Assembly: GCF_004522215.1 (NCBI RefSeq)
Contig: NZ_SDLR01000004.1
Coordinates: forward strand, 620,001 to 684,000
DNA from: Ammoniphilus sp. YIM 78166
GTDB taxonomy: Bacteria > Bacillota > Bacilli > Aneurinibacillales > RAOX-1
Length of the DNA stretch: 64,000 nucleotides
Direction of reading: 5' to 3'
The notes below the pieces were generated by a model that was given only the letters and a program-made list of their open reading frames with translations, was not told the origin of the DNA and did no database searches. The position numbers and the translations under genes are program-made. This document shows, piece after piece, positions 50,461 through 59,377 of the stretch. How positions within the stretch are numbered: the first letter of the stretch is position 1; every line of letters starts with the position of its first letter.

Positions 50461-51281
50461 TGAATGCCACATTAAAGAAAAGTCCGCTCTATATTCTAGC
50501 TTTCATTATCTTGATATTTACCGGATATCCGTTCGTTTATATGATAGCCACATCGTTAAAAACCCAACAGGAGTTTTTTGAAAGCCCTTCGTCGCTGTGG
50601 AGTTCTTTTACCTTGGAAAATTACACGGCTGTATTTTCCATGAATCTCCATACCTATTTCTCGAACAGTTTAGTTGTTTCCATCGTTTCCGTTGGCGCCA
50701 CCGTTTTATTGGCAGCGATGGCTAGTTATCCATTGGCTCGCATGAAGTTTCGCCTGAATCGCCCGCTATTTTTTCTGTTCTTGGCGGGAATGATGATTCC
50801 TGTGCATACCACGCTGATCCCCATTTATGTCTTAACGAAAAACTGGGGACTATATAACAGCTTATGGGCCTTGATTGGTCCCTATATCGCTTTCAGCTTG
50901 CCCATCTCAGTCTTTATTCTAACCCAATTTATGCAGGAAATCCCGAAGGAGCTAGAAGAAGCGGCGGTGATGGATGGGTGTTCGCCCTACGCCATTTTCT
51001 GGAAAATCCATCTTCCGTTAATGACCCCGGCTTTAGCAACCGTGGTGATCTATAATTTCATCCACATTTGGAATGAGTTCGTATTCGCTTTGGTCCTAAC
51101 CACAAGTCCGGAGAAGATGACGTTGCCTCTTGGATTAAGAGCCTTCTATGGCGAATTCTCCGTGAATATCCCAGGGATCATGGCGGCTCTGACGCTAGCT
51201 ACTCTTCCTTTATTGATTGCTTATTTTGTAGCTCAAGAAAAAGTAGTGAAAGGCTTATCTGCAGGTGCGGTAAAAGGATAA
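50460..51281 (+). CDS. Sugar ABC transporter permease, MalG-type
   Basis: A 273-aa permease with six membrane segments, the EAA loop PKELEEAAVMDGCSPYAIFWK (about residues 161-181) and the family-typical C-terminal AGAVKG. Partner of the MalF-type permease. A short direct repeat, TATCAATAGTTTGATAA then TATCAATAGTTTG, follows the gene at 51283-51312, before the GH5 gene. Confidence 0.88.
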   Translation: MNATLKKSPLYILAFIILIFTGYPFVYMIATSLKTQQEFFESPSSLWSSFTLENYTAVFSMNLHTYFSNSLVVSIVSVGATVLLAAMASYPLARMKFRLNRPLFFLFLAGMMIPVHTTLIPIYVLTKNWGLYNSLWALIGPYIAFSLPISVFILTQFMQEIPKELEEAAVMDGCSPYAIFWKIHLPLMTPALATVVIYNFIHIWNEFVFALVLTTSPEKMTLPLGLRAFYGEFSVNIPGIMAALTLATLPLLIAYFVAQEKVVKGLSAGAVKG

Positions 51282-51347
51282 TATCAATAGTTTGATAATA
51301 TCAATAGTTTGCTAGAGAAATTGGTCTTGGAAAGGGTGAAGAGAAGC

Positions 51348-52823
51348 ATGGATATGCTTAAGGTCATTAAGAATAAGATCACCGATTCAGCTGGAAATCC
51401 CATTCAATTAAGAGGGACATGCATCGGTGGTTGGATGAATATGGAAGATTTCATTAACGGGTATACGGGTTCCGAGCATGGATTGCGCCATACCGTTGCA
51501 GAAATCATTGGAAATGGGAAGGCTGAGTTCTTATTTGATAGAATGCAGCACTACTTCTTTGGGGAAGACGATATCCAATTTATCAAAAGCTGGGGAGCGA
51601 ACACCGTTCGCCTGCCTTTAAATTACCGTCATTTTGAGGATGATGAGAATCCGTTCACGTACAAGGAGACCGCGTTTGAACGGTTGAATCAGATCGTGAA
51701 CCTATGTGAGAAGCATGGGCTGTATGTGATCTTGGATCTGCATGCGGTCCAAGGATTCCAAAATACGCACTGGCACTCTGATAACGATATTCGCCACAGC
51801 TTCTTCTGGCACGACAGCTATTACCAAGACCGTTTTGTTGCTCTGTGGGAGGAATTTGCCCGCCGATATAAAGGAAGATCGGTCATTGCCGGCTATAACC
51901 TGATGAATGAACCATGCGTAAATACCCCGCATGGAGATTACCCTCATACGTTCTTTGCCAACTACAAGCCGGATTGGGAACGCATGAACCGCATTTACAG
52001 ACGGGCGGTTGATGCCGTTCGCAAGATCGATCCTGATCACATCATTTTCCTGGAAGGGGATGTATACTCCAAGCTGTTTGAAGGCCTGGAAGCGCCATTC
52101 GCTGATAACCTGGTTTACAGCAGCCATAACTACACCGCAGCTGGATTCGGCCCAGGCTCCTATCCGGGAATCGTGGATGCCAAAACGCCTCGTGTTGAAA
52201 GCGGAAAGTATTGGGATAAGGCAAAACAAATCGAAGAGTTCAGAAAGCACCAAGGAACCCAATTTGCGGAAAAATACAATGTTCCTTTATGGGTAGGGGA
52301 GTTCGGTTCAGTTTACAACGGTCCTGAGGGTGAAATTGCCGATCGACTGCGGGCTATGGATGACCAGATTGGCATCTTCGAAGAATTTGGCGCCCATTGG
52401 ACGACATGGACGTATAAGGATGTTGGCGTAATGGGACTGGTCACGCTCAATCCTGAATCGGAGTATCTAGAACGCATTTCTTCTATTATAAAGATGAAGC
52501 ATGCGCTCAATACCGATGACTGGATGATTTGGCTTCCTGGCTTTAAAGCAAGAGGAGCAGTTGAGGATCTGGCTTCTCATCTGGAGGAAGTCATCGGGGA
52601 TCCTGACATTGCCCATAGCTATAATATCGCTTGTCTTTCCCAGTCGGTCTTAACGGTCTATGCCGGCGCCTTGATTCAGCCTGCATATGCCAAATTGTTC
52701 AAGGATTTATCGGAAGAGAAAATCGACAGCATCATGCAGTCCTTCTCGTTCAAGAACTGCAGAGTCAACGATGGCCTGCTTGATGTTTTGAAAAAATATA
52801 CGAATCAACCGGTTAGCCGTTAG
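51348..52823 (+). CDS. Glycoside hydrolase family 5, cytosolic
   Basis: A 491-aa GH5 enzyme with no signal peptide. Conserved parts: [15 protein letters not shown] at the N-terminus, the general acid in YNLMNEP (about residue 190), HNYTAAG after strand six, and the nucleophile in WVGEFGS (about residue 318). The sequence is closest by eye to glucanase/beta-glucosidase-like GH5 members; specificity cannot be assigned. Lack of a signal and placement inside an importer operon suggest that it splits imported oligosaccharides. ATG 51348 or 51354 is favoured over TTG 51309; GAAGAGAAG lies before it. Confidence 0.85.
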   Translation: MDMLKVIKNKITDSAGNPIQLRGTCIGGWMNMEDFINGYTGSEHGLRHTVAEIIGNGKAEFLFDRMQHYFFGEDDIQFIKSWGANTVRLPLNYRHFEDDENPFTYKETAFERLNQIVNLCEKHGLYVILDLHAVQGFQNTHWHSDNDIRHSFFWHDSYYQDRFVALWEEFARRYKGRSVIAGYNLMNEPCVNTPHGDYPHTFFANYKPDWERMNRIYRRAVDAVRKIDPDHIIFLEGDVYSKLFEGLEAPFADNLVYSSHNYTAAGFGPGSYPGIVDAKTPRVESGKYWDKAKQIEEFRKHQGTQFAEKYNVPLWVGEFGSVYNGPEGEIADRLRAMDDQIGIFEEFGAHWTTWTYKDVGVMGLVTLNPESEYLERISSIIKMKHALNTDDWMIWLPGFKARGAVEDLASHLEEVIGDPDIAHSYNIACLSQSVLTVYAGALIQPAYAKLFKDLSEEKIDSIMQSFSFKNCRVNDGLLDVLKKYTNQPVSR

Positions 52824-52905
52824 TACGGTTTGGCAGGGTAATCCGGGGACTTAAGGGTAGAAGTAATTCTACCCTTATTTTCCATCATATGGGGGAGTAG
52901 ATAGG

Positions 52906-54933
52906 ATGAGCAACAATCTGCAATATATTATGGGAGAGGGACAGAATGATCTGTATGAAATCAAGACTCATGCAGCAGGTCCTTCGGGTTCGCTGCCGTT
53001 AACGCATGACATGTTATTGAATGCCCCGAGCGGCGATTTATTTGGCATGACACAAAATGTGGGCATGGGATGGAAGCCGACGGAATTGAATGGGAAGCAG
53101 TTTTTGATTTTGAGCACACAGGGCGGAATCCGTGGCGAGGATGGAACACCCATTGCTTTAGGGTATCATACGGGCCATTGGGAAGTGGGCCTTCTCATGA
53201 GAGCGGCTGCGGAAGAAATCAAAGAAAAGGGAGGCGTGCCATTTGCCGGGTTTGTCAGTGATCCTTGCGATGGCAGGTCACAAGGGACAACCGGGATGTT
53301 TGATTCCCTGCCCTATCGCAACGATGCCGCCATCGTGTACCGCCGCCTGATCCGTTCGCTTCCCACGAGAAAAGCCGTGATCGGGGTGGCCACGTGTGAC
53401 AAAGGGTTGCCGGCGACGATGCTTGCCTTATCCGCGATGCATGATCTTCCTACGATTATTGTTCCTGGCGGCGTGACGCTCCCCCCGACCCATGGTGAGG
53501 ACGCAGGGAAAGTCCAGACGATTGGTGCCCGCTATGCCAATGGGGAGCTTTCCTTGCAAGATGCTGCGGATCTGGGTTGCCGGGCTTGCGGTACCCCTGG
53601 AGGAGGTTGCCAGTTTTTGGGTACCGCGGCAACGGCCCAGGTGGTAGCGGAGGCGCTTGGCCTGTCCATGCCACATTCGGCATTGGCTCCTTCGGGACAG
53701 GCCATCTGGCTGGAGATGGCGCGTCAATCGGCTCGTGCCGCCATTAAAATGGAAGAAGCCGGAATAAAGACAAGAGATATCTTAACCGATGACGCGATTT
53801 ACAATGCGATGGTTTTGCATGCGGCTTTCGGAGGGTCCACGAACCTGTTGCTGCACATTCCGGCGATTGCCCATGCGGCGAAATGCACGATTCCTACGGT
53901 TGAAGACTGGAGTCGCGTGAATCGGGAAGTCCCGAGAATCGTGAGCGTGTTGCCCAATGGTCCTACTCATCATCCGACGGTTCGGGCGTTTTTGGCTGGC
54001 GGTGTACCGGAGGTCATGCTGCATCTTCGTAAGCTAGGACTCCTGAGAGAGCATGTCATGACGGTAACCGGGGAAACGCTGGGTACAGTTCTGGATTGGT
54101 GGGAGTCATCGGAACGCCGGGTAGCAGTTAGAAAGCACTTGCTGGAAGCTGACGGTGTGGATCCGGATGATGTGATCATGAGCCCGGACAAGGCCAAAAG
54201 CCGGGGATTAACCTCGACGGTGGCCTTTCCTACGGGGAATATTGCTCCAGAAGGTTCCGTTATCAAAGCAACGGCCATTGATCCGTCCGTGGTTGATGAG
54301 GACGGCGTCTACCGCCATACGGGTAAGGTAAAGGTATTTACGGCAGAGAAGGATGCCATCCGGGCGATTAAAACAGGCGGAATTGAAAAAGGCGATATTA
54401 TGGCGGTTATCGGACGCGGCCCATCGGGAACGGGGATGGAGGAAACGTACCAGCTTACCTCCGCATTAAAGCATCTATCCTTTGGCAAATACGTCTCTCT
54501 CATTACCGATGCCCGTTTTTCGGGTGTTTCCACGGGGGCCTGCATTGGGCATATCGGACCTGAAGCCCTTGCCGGAGGCCCGCTTGGCAAGCTTCGTACA
54601 GGTGACATCGTTGAGATCATCGTCGATCGCAATGAATTAACCGCGAGCCTTAACTTTGTTGGCCAGAACCATGAAATCTTTGGTCCAAAAGAAGGGGAGA
54701 GAGTCCTTGCTGACCGCGAGCCTCATCCAGGCTTAAGGCCAGATCCGGATTTGCCCGATGATACGAGACTATGGGCCGCCTTGCAAGCCGTAAGCGGGGG
54801 GACCTGGAAAGGCAGTGTATACGACGTAGATCGTATTATTGAGGTCATTGAAGCGGGAAAGAAGGCTCTAGGAAAGGACCAAGCGGATGAAGGCAATGAA
54901 GGCATGGCCGAAGGCTATCATTATCTCAGATGA
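52906..54933 (+). CDS. YjhG/YagF-type sugar-acid dehydratase (IlvD/Edd family)
   Basis: A 675-aa dehydratase of the IlvD/Edd family, YjhG/YagF branch, which in E. coli includes D-xylonate dehydratase. Cluster-ligand cysteines can be placed in [19 protein letters not shown] and [30 protein letters not shown] and [15 protein letters not shown] complete the family signature. It would convert an aldonate to its 2-keto-3-deoxy acid using an Fe-S cluster. The matching aldolase (YjhH/YagE) is not in this operon; a kinase and PdxA2 follow. The ATG has GGGGGAGTAG before it. Confidence 0.88.
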   Translation: MSNNLQYIMGEGQNDLYEIKTHAAGPSGSLPLTHDMLLNAPSGDLFGMTQNVGMGWKPTELNGKQFLILSTQGGIRGEDGTPIALGYHTGHWEVGLLMRAAAEEIKEKGGVPFAGFVSDPCDGRSQGTTGMFDSLPYRNDAAIVYRRLIRSLPTRKAVIGVATCDKGLPATMLALSAMHDLPTIIVPGGVTLPPTHGEDAGKVQTIGARYANGELSLQDAADLGCRACGTPGGGCQFLGTAATAQVVAEALGLSMPHSALAPSGQAIWLEMARQSARAAIKMEEAGIKTRDILTDDAIYNAMVLHAAFGGSTNLLLHIPAIAHAAKCTIPTVEDWSRVNREVPRIVSVLPNGPTHHPTVRAFLAGGVPEVMLHLRKLGLLREHVMTVTGETLGTVLDWWESSERRVAVRKHLLEADGVDPDDVIMSPDKAKSRGLTSTVAFPTGNIAPEGSVIKATAIDPSVVDEDGVYRHTGKVKVFTAEKDAIRAIKTGGIEKGDIMAVIGRGPSGTGMEETYQLTSALKHLSFGKYVSLITDARFSGVSTGACIGHIGPEALAGGPLGKLRTGDIVEIIVDRNELTASLNFVGQNHEIFGPKEGERVLADREPHPGLRPDPDLPDDTRLWAALQAVSGGTWKGSVYDVDRIIEVIEAGKKALGKDQADEGNEGMAEGYHYLR

Positions 54934-56179
54934 TCTGACGGGAGCCAACGACACGGGGGTTCAATTTGCTAAGCAAGGTCTGTCCACGATATCCTTGCTA
55001 GATTTAAGTGCAAAGGATTCTATACCCGAGTCCGACATATGGGTGGTTAACGCAGAAACTCGCTCTATGGATGGAGAAAGTGCTTATGAAAAGATGAAAG
55101 CCATCTCCAAACAACTACCCATCTTAGAGGTACCCTTTGTCTATAAAAAGATCGATTCCACGTTGCGCGGCCATATCGGGAGGGAAGTTGACGCGCTAAT
55201 GGAGCATGGATCGTTCGATGCAGCGGTGGTGGTCCCGGCGTACCCGAAAAATGGGAGAAAGACCGTCGGGGGATACCATATGATCCATCAATTCCTAGTG
55301 GAAGATTCCGTTATCGCTTCGGATCCTACTTCACCTGTAAAGGAATCCTATTTGCCTGATCTGTTATCGAAACAAAGCCATCAATCCGTCGGGCATGTGG
55401 AAATCAAAGAAATTCGCAAAGGGGAATCGAGCCTGATGGCTCGGATTCTCTCTAAGGTAGAAAAAGGGAATCGGATTCTTACCTTTGATTGCGCGTCCGA
55501 GCTGGATTTGAATGGGATTGCAGATGCCGTTTGTGCCAGCGGGCTTCGAGTGCTATGGGTGGGGTCGGCGGGTTTGGCCCAGAGCTTATCTGGAAAAATG
55601 GGGCTGAAAAGAACAGAACCATTCATGATAAGGGAACGGGCAGGGAAAACGCTAGTCGTGGCAGGCAGTGTTTGTTCTATTACAAGAGAGCAGGTCTCTA
55701 TTCTTTCTGAGCAGCAGGGCTACTGTGTGATTACGGCCAATCCGTTAGCGCTGGTCGATGAGGAGCAAAGAGAGCTGGAGGCAATACGTCTGGTTCAGCA
55801 GATCTTGGAGGCGATTGACCAACAAAAAAATCCCGTGTTAACGACGGATATTTCGAAGTCCACCCCATCCCATCTAGAACTTGCCAGCCAATTGGGAAAA
55901 ATTGCAGCAGAAGTGCATGCTAGGAGTTCCTTAAAGGGATTGGTTCTGACTGGAGGGGATATTGCCTATCGAACCTGCCATAAGCTTGAAGCAAGGGTTC
56001 TGCAAATTTTAGGGGAAGTCGAGGAAGGGATCCCGTTTGCCCAGATACTCGGAGGAAGGGCTCAGTCGCTCCCAGTGGTAACGAAGTCAGGAGCATTCGG
56101 TACGCCTTATTCGCTGGTTCATGCGGTGAATAAAATTGAAGGGTTATCAGCCCAATCCTATTTTAGAGAGGAAAGATAG
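54887..56179 (+). CDS. Four-carbon acid sugar kinase family protein (DtnK/OtnK-like)
   Basis: A 430-aa kinase of the DUF1537 family. N-terminal domain: [19 protein letters not shown] (about residues 8-26) and [19 protein letters not shown] (about 83-101); C-terminal domain: [21 protein letters not shown] and the terminal KSGAFG. Family members phosphorylate D-threonate, D-erythronate or related acids at O4, producing the substrate of the PdxA2 enzyme encoded next. It starts at ATG 54887 or 54896, inside the 3' end of the dehydratase gene. Confidence 0.9.
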   Translation: MKAMKAWPKAIIISDDLTGANDTGVQFAKQGLSTISLLDLSAKDSIPESDIWVVNAETRSMDGESAYEKMKAISKQLPILEVPFVYKKIDSTLRGHIGREVDALMEHGSFDAAVVVPAYPKNGRKTVGGYHMIHQFLVEDSVIASDPTSPVKESYLPDLLSKQSHQSVGHVEIKEIRKGESSLMARILSKVEKGNRILTFDCASELDLNGIADAVCASGLRVLWVGSAGLAQSLSGKMGLKRTEPFMIRERAGKTLVVAGSVCSITREQVSILSEQQGYCVITANPLALVDEEQRELEAIRLVQQILEAIDQQKNPVLTTDISKSTPSHLELASQLGKIAAEVHARSSLKGLVLTGGDIAYRTCHKLEARVLQILGEVEEGIPFAQILGGRAQSLPVVTKSGAFGTPYSLVHAVNKIEGLSAQSYFREER

Positions 56180-56180
56180 C

Positions 56181-57179
56181 ATGTCCATTCAAAAGCCGGT
56201 CATCGGTATTACGATGGGTGATGGGGCAGGGGTTGGACCGGAGATCATTATGAAGGCTCTGGGCGATCCGCAAATTTATGATAGGTGTTCTCCCTTTGTC
56301 ATTGGAGACGCCAAAATTCTACGGCGAGCAGGAAATCTTGTCGGAGGTGGGCTAAACATCCGTTCCATTCAGGATTTGAGTGAAGCGGAGTTTGCGTACG
56401 GTACGGTGGATTGTTTGGATTTAGACTTGCTTCCAGCTGATTTGCCGTTTGGCCAGGTCTCGGCGGAAGCGGGAAATGCTGCTTTTCGTTATTTGGAAAC
56501 AGCCATTCAGCTAGCGAATGCGGGAAAAATGGATGCCATTTGTACGGCTCCTCTCAATAAGGAAGCCCTCCACAAAGGCGGGCATATGTATCCGGGACAT
56601 ACCGAAATACTAGCCGAACTCACCAATACGGAAGATTTCTCGATGATGCTTTCCGCACCGAAGCTCAAAGTCATCCATGTGACGACCCACATCGGCATTA
56701 TTGATGCCGTTAAGAAAATCAATGCGGATCGGGTTTATAAGGTGATCAAGTTGGCTCACGATACCCTCAAGAAGGCGGGGTATGAACAACCGCGCATTGC
56801 TGTCTGCGGAGTCAATCCGCATGCGGGGGAAAACGGTCTTTTCGGCTATGGAGAAGAAGAAGAAAAGATCATTCCTGGTGTGACGAGAGCTCAAGAAGAG
56901 GGAATTCAAGCCGTGGGTCCGCTTCCTGCAGATACGCTTTTTTTCCGAACGGTCCGAGGGGACTTTGATATCGTAGTGGCCATGTATCATGACCAAGGCC
57001 ATGGCCCCGTGAAAGTACTTGGTTTAGAGGCAGGAGTGAATATTACCGTAGGTCTTCCGATCATTCGTACGAGTGTAGACCATGGAACCGCCTTTGATAT
57101 TGCAGGGAAGGGAATAGCGGACGAATTAAGCTTAAAGGAAGCCTTGCGCCAAGCTGTGGATCTGGCACCTAAACGATGA
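56181..57179 (+). CDS. pdxA2: 4-phospho-sugar-acid dehydrogenase PdxA2
   Basis: A 332-aa NAD-dependent dehydrogenase of the PdxA family. ITMGDGAGVGPEII (about residues 8-21), the metal-binding His in GHTE, HVTTHIGI and NPHAGENGLFG, and HDQGHGPVKVLG are seen. Next to a DtnK-like kinase, the PdxA2 branch oxidatively decarboxylates 4-phospho-D-threonate/erythronate to dihydroxyacetone phosphate, unlike PdxA of vitamin B6 synthesis. ATG 56181 follows AGAGAGGAAAG. A GTGCCTGTCAC element overlaps its stop codon. Confidence 0.9.
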   Translation: MSIQKPVIGITMGDGAGVGPEIIMKALGDPQIYDRCSPFVIGDAKILRRAGNLVGGGLNIRSIQDLSEAEFAYGTVDCLDLDLLPADLPFGQVSAEAGNAAFRYLETAIQLANAGKMDAICTAPLNKEALHKGGHMYPGHTEILAELTNTEDFSMMLSAPKLKVIHVTTHIGIIDAVKKINADRVYKVIKLAHDTLKKAGYEQPRIAVCGVNPHAGENGLFGYGEEEEKIIPGVTRAQEEGIQAVGPLPADTLFFRTVRGDFDIVVAMYHDQGHGPVKVLGLEAGVNITVGLPIIRTSVDHGTAFDIAGKGIADELSLKEALRQAVDLAPKR

Positions 57180-57260
57180 GTGCCTGTCACTCCCCGGAAT
57201 TTGTCGAATGAATACCAAAGCAAAAAAAAGCCCGTGAGATTCTCTCTCGCTGGCTTTTTT
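57177..57260 (+). repeat. GTGCCTGTCAC element, copy D, with terminator
   Basis: TGAGTGCCTGTCACTCCCCG starts on the pdxA2 stop codon (57177-57179). TTTGTCGAATGAATACCAAAG and a terminator stem AAGCCCGTGAGA (57228-57239) / TCTCGCTGGCTT (57245-57256) with a T run follow. It is almost identical to the kinase 3' end at 42973-43036 and to copy B at 43041. The terminator abuts the 3' end of the convergent 47-aa gene. Confidence 0.8.
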
Positions 57261-57403
57261 CAATGTAACTTTCTCTTGTGATGGGTGATCTTTTGATAAA
57301 TAATTTCCTTCTCATCTTTGTCTAGAGCATCGTCCACCAGCGATTGGTAAAAATGAATCCAAAACTCATGCCACCGCTGGTGCAAGCGAGAAAGGATGAT
57401 CAT
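57260..57403 (-). CDS. 47-aa protein, paralogue of the one at 58222
   Basis: Small minus-strand frame from ATG 57403 to TGA 57260; GGGGTTGAAAGG lies upstream. The product reads MIILSRLHQRWHEFW, then IHFYQSLVDDALDKDEKEI, and ends HHKRKLH. It aligns over its whole length with the 47-aa product of 58222-58365: both have a WH-x-FW-x-x-FYQ-x-L core, then (D)-LD and a basic C-terminus. The family is not known to me. It lies convergent to pdxA2 and divergent from the HTH gene at 57669. Confidence 0.6.
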   Translation of the reverse strand: MIILSRLHQRWHEFWIHFYQSLVDDALDKDEKEIIYQKITHHKRKLH

Positions 57404-57613
57404 ACCTTTCAACCCCTTGATTGGATGTATCTTTATTATAACTTGAAATTGTTTCCAAATAAAGATGCCATTACTCTCAAAGAAAGGCTCGTACTTTCGT
57501 CTTGGGTGAGTGGAGGTAAAGGGAGGAAAAAAACTTTATGATGTAGACTTCCATAACAGGATAACTGGTCGGGGAACGAGAAGTAATATAATTACATGCA
57601 GAAATTATCACAC

Positions 57614-57650
57614 ATTACCATAACCACCGCGGATTACCAAACCATTACCT
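57614..57650 (+). promoter_or_regulatory. ATTACCA repeats before the HTH gene
   Basis: ATTACCA at 57614-57620 and 57633-57639 and ATTACCT at 57644-57650, all in one orientation, directly upstream of the HTH protein gene. They may be binding sites for that protein. Between 57404 and 57613 I see no other gene. Confidence 0.45.
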
Positions 57651-57668
57651 TAGAATGGAGGGGTGTTT

Positions 57669-58202
57669 TTGTTACTTGAAGAACTGCTGTTAAGATTAAA
57701 CCAAGGAGAGTCGATGACTCAGATTTGTGATCAGCTAGGGATACACCGAAGAACCATATCTAGGCGGTTGAACCACTTAGGATATCTCTATGACAAGGAA
57801 CAGAAACGATGGAAATGGAGTAGAAAAGGAGAAGAACCTTTATTACTACAGATTACTGATGATCTTACTACATCTAAGGTAATCTTGAGTAATCCGTATA
57901 TTCCCAGAGTGGAACGGAGTGGATTAGAGGAATTTAGTCAGGAAGACCGAGAAGACCTGAGGAAAATGTTAGACGAATGGAGAGGCAGACAAGGATTAGA
58001 AAAAGGAGACGAGAAGGAGCTGTTCCAAAGGGTTAAAGCATTACCTGCCTACAGCAGCCAACAAAAAGAAAAGAAAACGTTTGTCTTACCCTTTGATGTG
58101 ATTCAAATCGTGGATGAGTTTGCGAATCGAGAACGGATGAATAAATCGGATTTGCTGCAGATTGCCCTTCAAGACTTTTTTGCAAAGTACGGAGAATCAT
58201 GA
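57669..58202 (+). CDS. DNA-binding protein with N-terminal HTH and C-terminal ribbon-helix-helix-like part
   Basis: A 177-aa protein from TTG 57669 (GGAGGGG six bases before; GTG 57663 is inside that site). Residues about 10-40 form a resolvase/terminase-like helix-turn-helix (SMTQICDQLGIHRRTISRRL). The middle is acidic and charged; the C-terminal 45 residues (KTFVLPFDVIQIVDEFANRE, then MNKSDLLQIAL) look like a ribbon-helix-helix or helical oligomerisation unit. The family is not one I can name. Two 47-aa paralogue genes flank it on the opposite strand, and ATTACCA repeats lie in front. Confidence 0.65.
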   Translation: MLLEELLLRLNQGESMTQICDQLGIHRRTISRRLNHLGYLYDKEQKRWKWSRKGEEPLLLQITDDLTTSKVILSNPYIPRVERSGLEEFSQEDREDLRKMLDEWRGRQGLEKGDEKELFQRVKALPAYSSQQKEKKTFVLPFDVIQIVDEFANRERMNKSDLLQIALQDFFAKYGES

Positions 58203-58221
58203 AAATAAGCCGTTCCGACAT

Positions 58222-58365
58222 TTAGTCAGGACGGCTTAACTTTTTTGTATGATAGCCCATTTTCTTATGTAACCTCTGCCTTTCCTCTGAATCCAGACAG
58301 TCCTTAAGAAGGAGTTGATAAAACAAGGACCAGAAGCGATGCCATTCTTTATACACCCTCATCAT
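58222..58365 (-). CDS. 47-aa protein, second paralogue
   Basis: Minus-strand frame from ATG 58365, preceded by GGAGGTTGAGA; the open frame continues back to 58407 but the ribosome site fixes this start. The product MMRVYKEWHRFWSLFYQLLL continues KDCLDSEERQRLHKKMGYHT and ends in KKLSRPD. Same length (47 aa) and pattern as the product of 57260-57403. It is convergent with the HTH gene. Not a family I recognise. Confidence 0.65.
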   Translation of the reverse strand: MMRVYKEWHRFWSLFYQLLLKDCLDSEERQRLHKKMGYHTKKLSRPD

Positions 58366-58484
58366 TCTCAACCTCCGTTCCATTCTATCGTATATTATAT
58401 GAAGCAAACAGCAGAAAATAGGCTTGTCTTCCTGAAACGAGAGTCCAGTCTTTTTCGTATGACTACTGAAGGGAGTGAATGAAT

Positions 58485-58691
58485 ATGATGTACCTGTTAG
58501 CTCTTGTCCTTCCGCCCGTCGCCGTTCTCCTGTGCGGGAAGCCTTTTCAAGCCATCCTCAACTTAATCCTCACGTTATTCTTCTGGTTACCTGGAGCAAT
58601 TCATGCCCTGTTTGTCGTCCACGATCGGAATGCCGATAAACGAGCGAAGCGCCAAGCAAAAATGATAGCAGAACAAAATAGGCGACTATAA
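58485..58691 (+). CDS. Pmp3/UPF0057 (YqaE) small membrane protein
   Basis: A 68-aa protein with two transmembrane segments (about residues 4-22 and 28-50) and the family motif LVLPPVAVLLCGKPFQAILNLILTLFFWLPG, IHALFVV. A basic C-terminal tail follows (KRAKRQAKMI). Members are stress-related plasma membrane proteins whose role is poorly known. ATG 58485 has GGGAGTGA at good spacing; ATG 58479 is possible. A strong terminator follows. Confidence 0.85.
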   Translation: MMYLLALVLPPVAVLLCGKPFQAILNLILTLFFWLPGAIHALFVVHDRNADKRAKRQAKMIAEQNRRL

Positions 58692-58725
58692 GGACACGTA
58701 GTTTCTTAAGAAAGTTTATACACTT

Positions 58726-58753
58726 AAAAGGACGGGGAAAGCCCCGTCCTTTT
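58726..58753. terminator. Bidirectional terminator after the Pmp3 gene
   Basis: Perfect 12-bp stem AAAAGGACGGGG (58726-58737) / CCCCGTCCTTTT (58742-58753) with an AAAG loop; it serves the Pmp3 gene and the convergent remnant at 58761. Confidence 0.9.
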
Positions 58754-58760
58754 CATACAC

Positions 58761-59345
58761 TTATTTATTGAAAATGGCATTGGCTAACATTCTATAGGTG
58801 AATTGAGCGTGGGCCTTATGTGCCACGTCATTTGCAAATAGTGTAATGTTGCCTTTATTTTCACCTAAAGATCCTGTCATAGCCAAGGTCTGGCCTCTTA
58901 GGCCCTCATTTCCAGGCCACCAGCCTGCTAGGTAGAAGTCGTTAGCTGTGCTCACTTTCGCGAGGGCACGTGCAGTTTCAGGGATTTGCGTAATCCAAGA
59001 TCCTGTTGCTATATAAAGTAATTCTTCATTGTTGTAAGGACCAGAGATCACATGATTCTGGATCAGGTTTGCACGAATCAATCCCTGCACCTAAAAACAT
59101 AGAGTAAGTAGAAGTATAGGAAGGAGTTGCATCATCAAATTTATCTTCCCAGCCTTCCAACGGAATCAGGTAGCTATCATACTTCGTATTGGCCACTCCA
59201 GCCTTCCCCATGGCGTGGGCTTGTTCCATCATTCCATCCATGAGCAGGTCATACTCGTAGTTTGGATTGTGTGGAGGTGTGCAAGGCTCAATTACAAATT
59301 CCTTATAGTAATGAGTAACTGAGCTGTAACTGACCTTTAGTAAAA
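58761..59345 (-). pseudogene. Frameshifted, probably 5'-truncated gene (M14-peptidase C-terminal-like)
   Basis: Two minus-strand frames overlap and together read as one protein. The upstream one runs VSYSSVTHYYKEFV..YTSTYSMFLGAG and then goes out of frame near 59085-59095; the downstream one continues GLIRANLIQNHVISGPYNN to the stop at 58761. One indel within the GGTGCAGGG stretch would join them. The end (GNITLFANDVAHKAHAQFTY, RMLANAIFNK) recalls the C-terminal domain of secreted M14 carboxypeptidases, but the zinc-binding part is missing. No start or ribosome site is seen; the 5' region runs into the divergent hydrolase gene. Confidence 0.6.
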
Positions 59346-59377
59346 TGGAAGGATAATCGGAAGGGGGATGAGGGAAA

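Noticed and set aside
52009..52296. Extra frames inside the GH5 gene
   Set aside because: Alternate-frame readings of a well-supported coding sequence.
56181..57179. PdxA of pyridoxal phosphate synthesis
   Set aside because: Linkage to a DtnK/OtnK-type kinase and to sugar genes fits the PdxA2 branch; no B6 genes are nearby.
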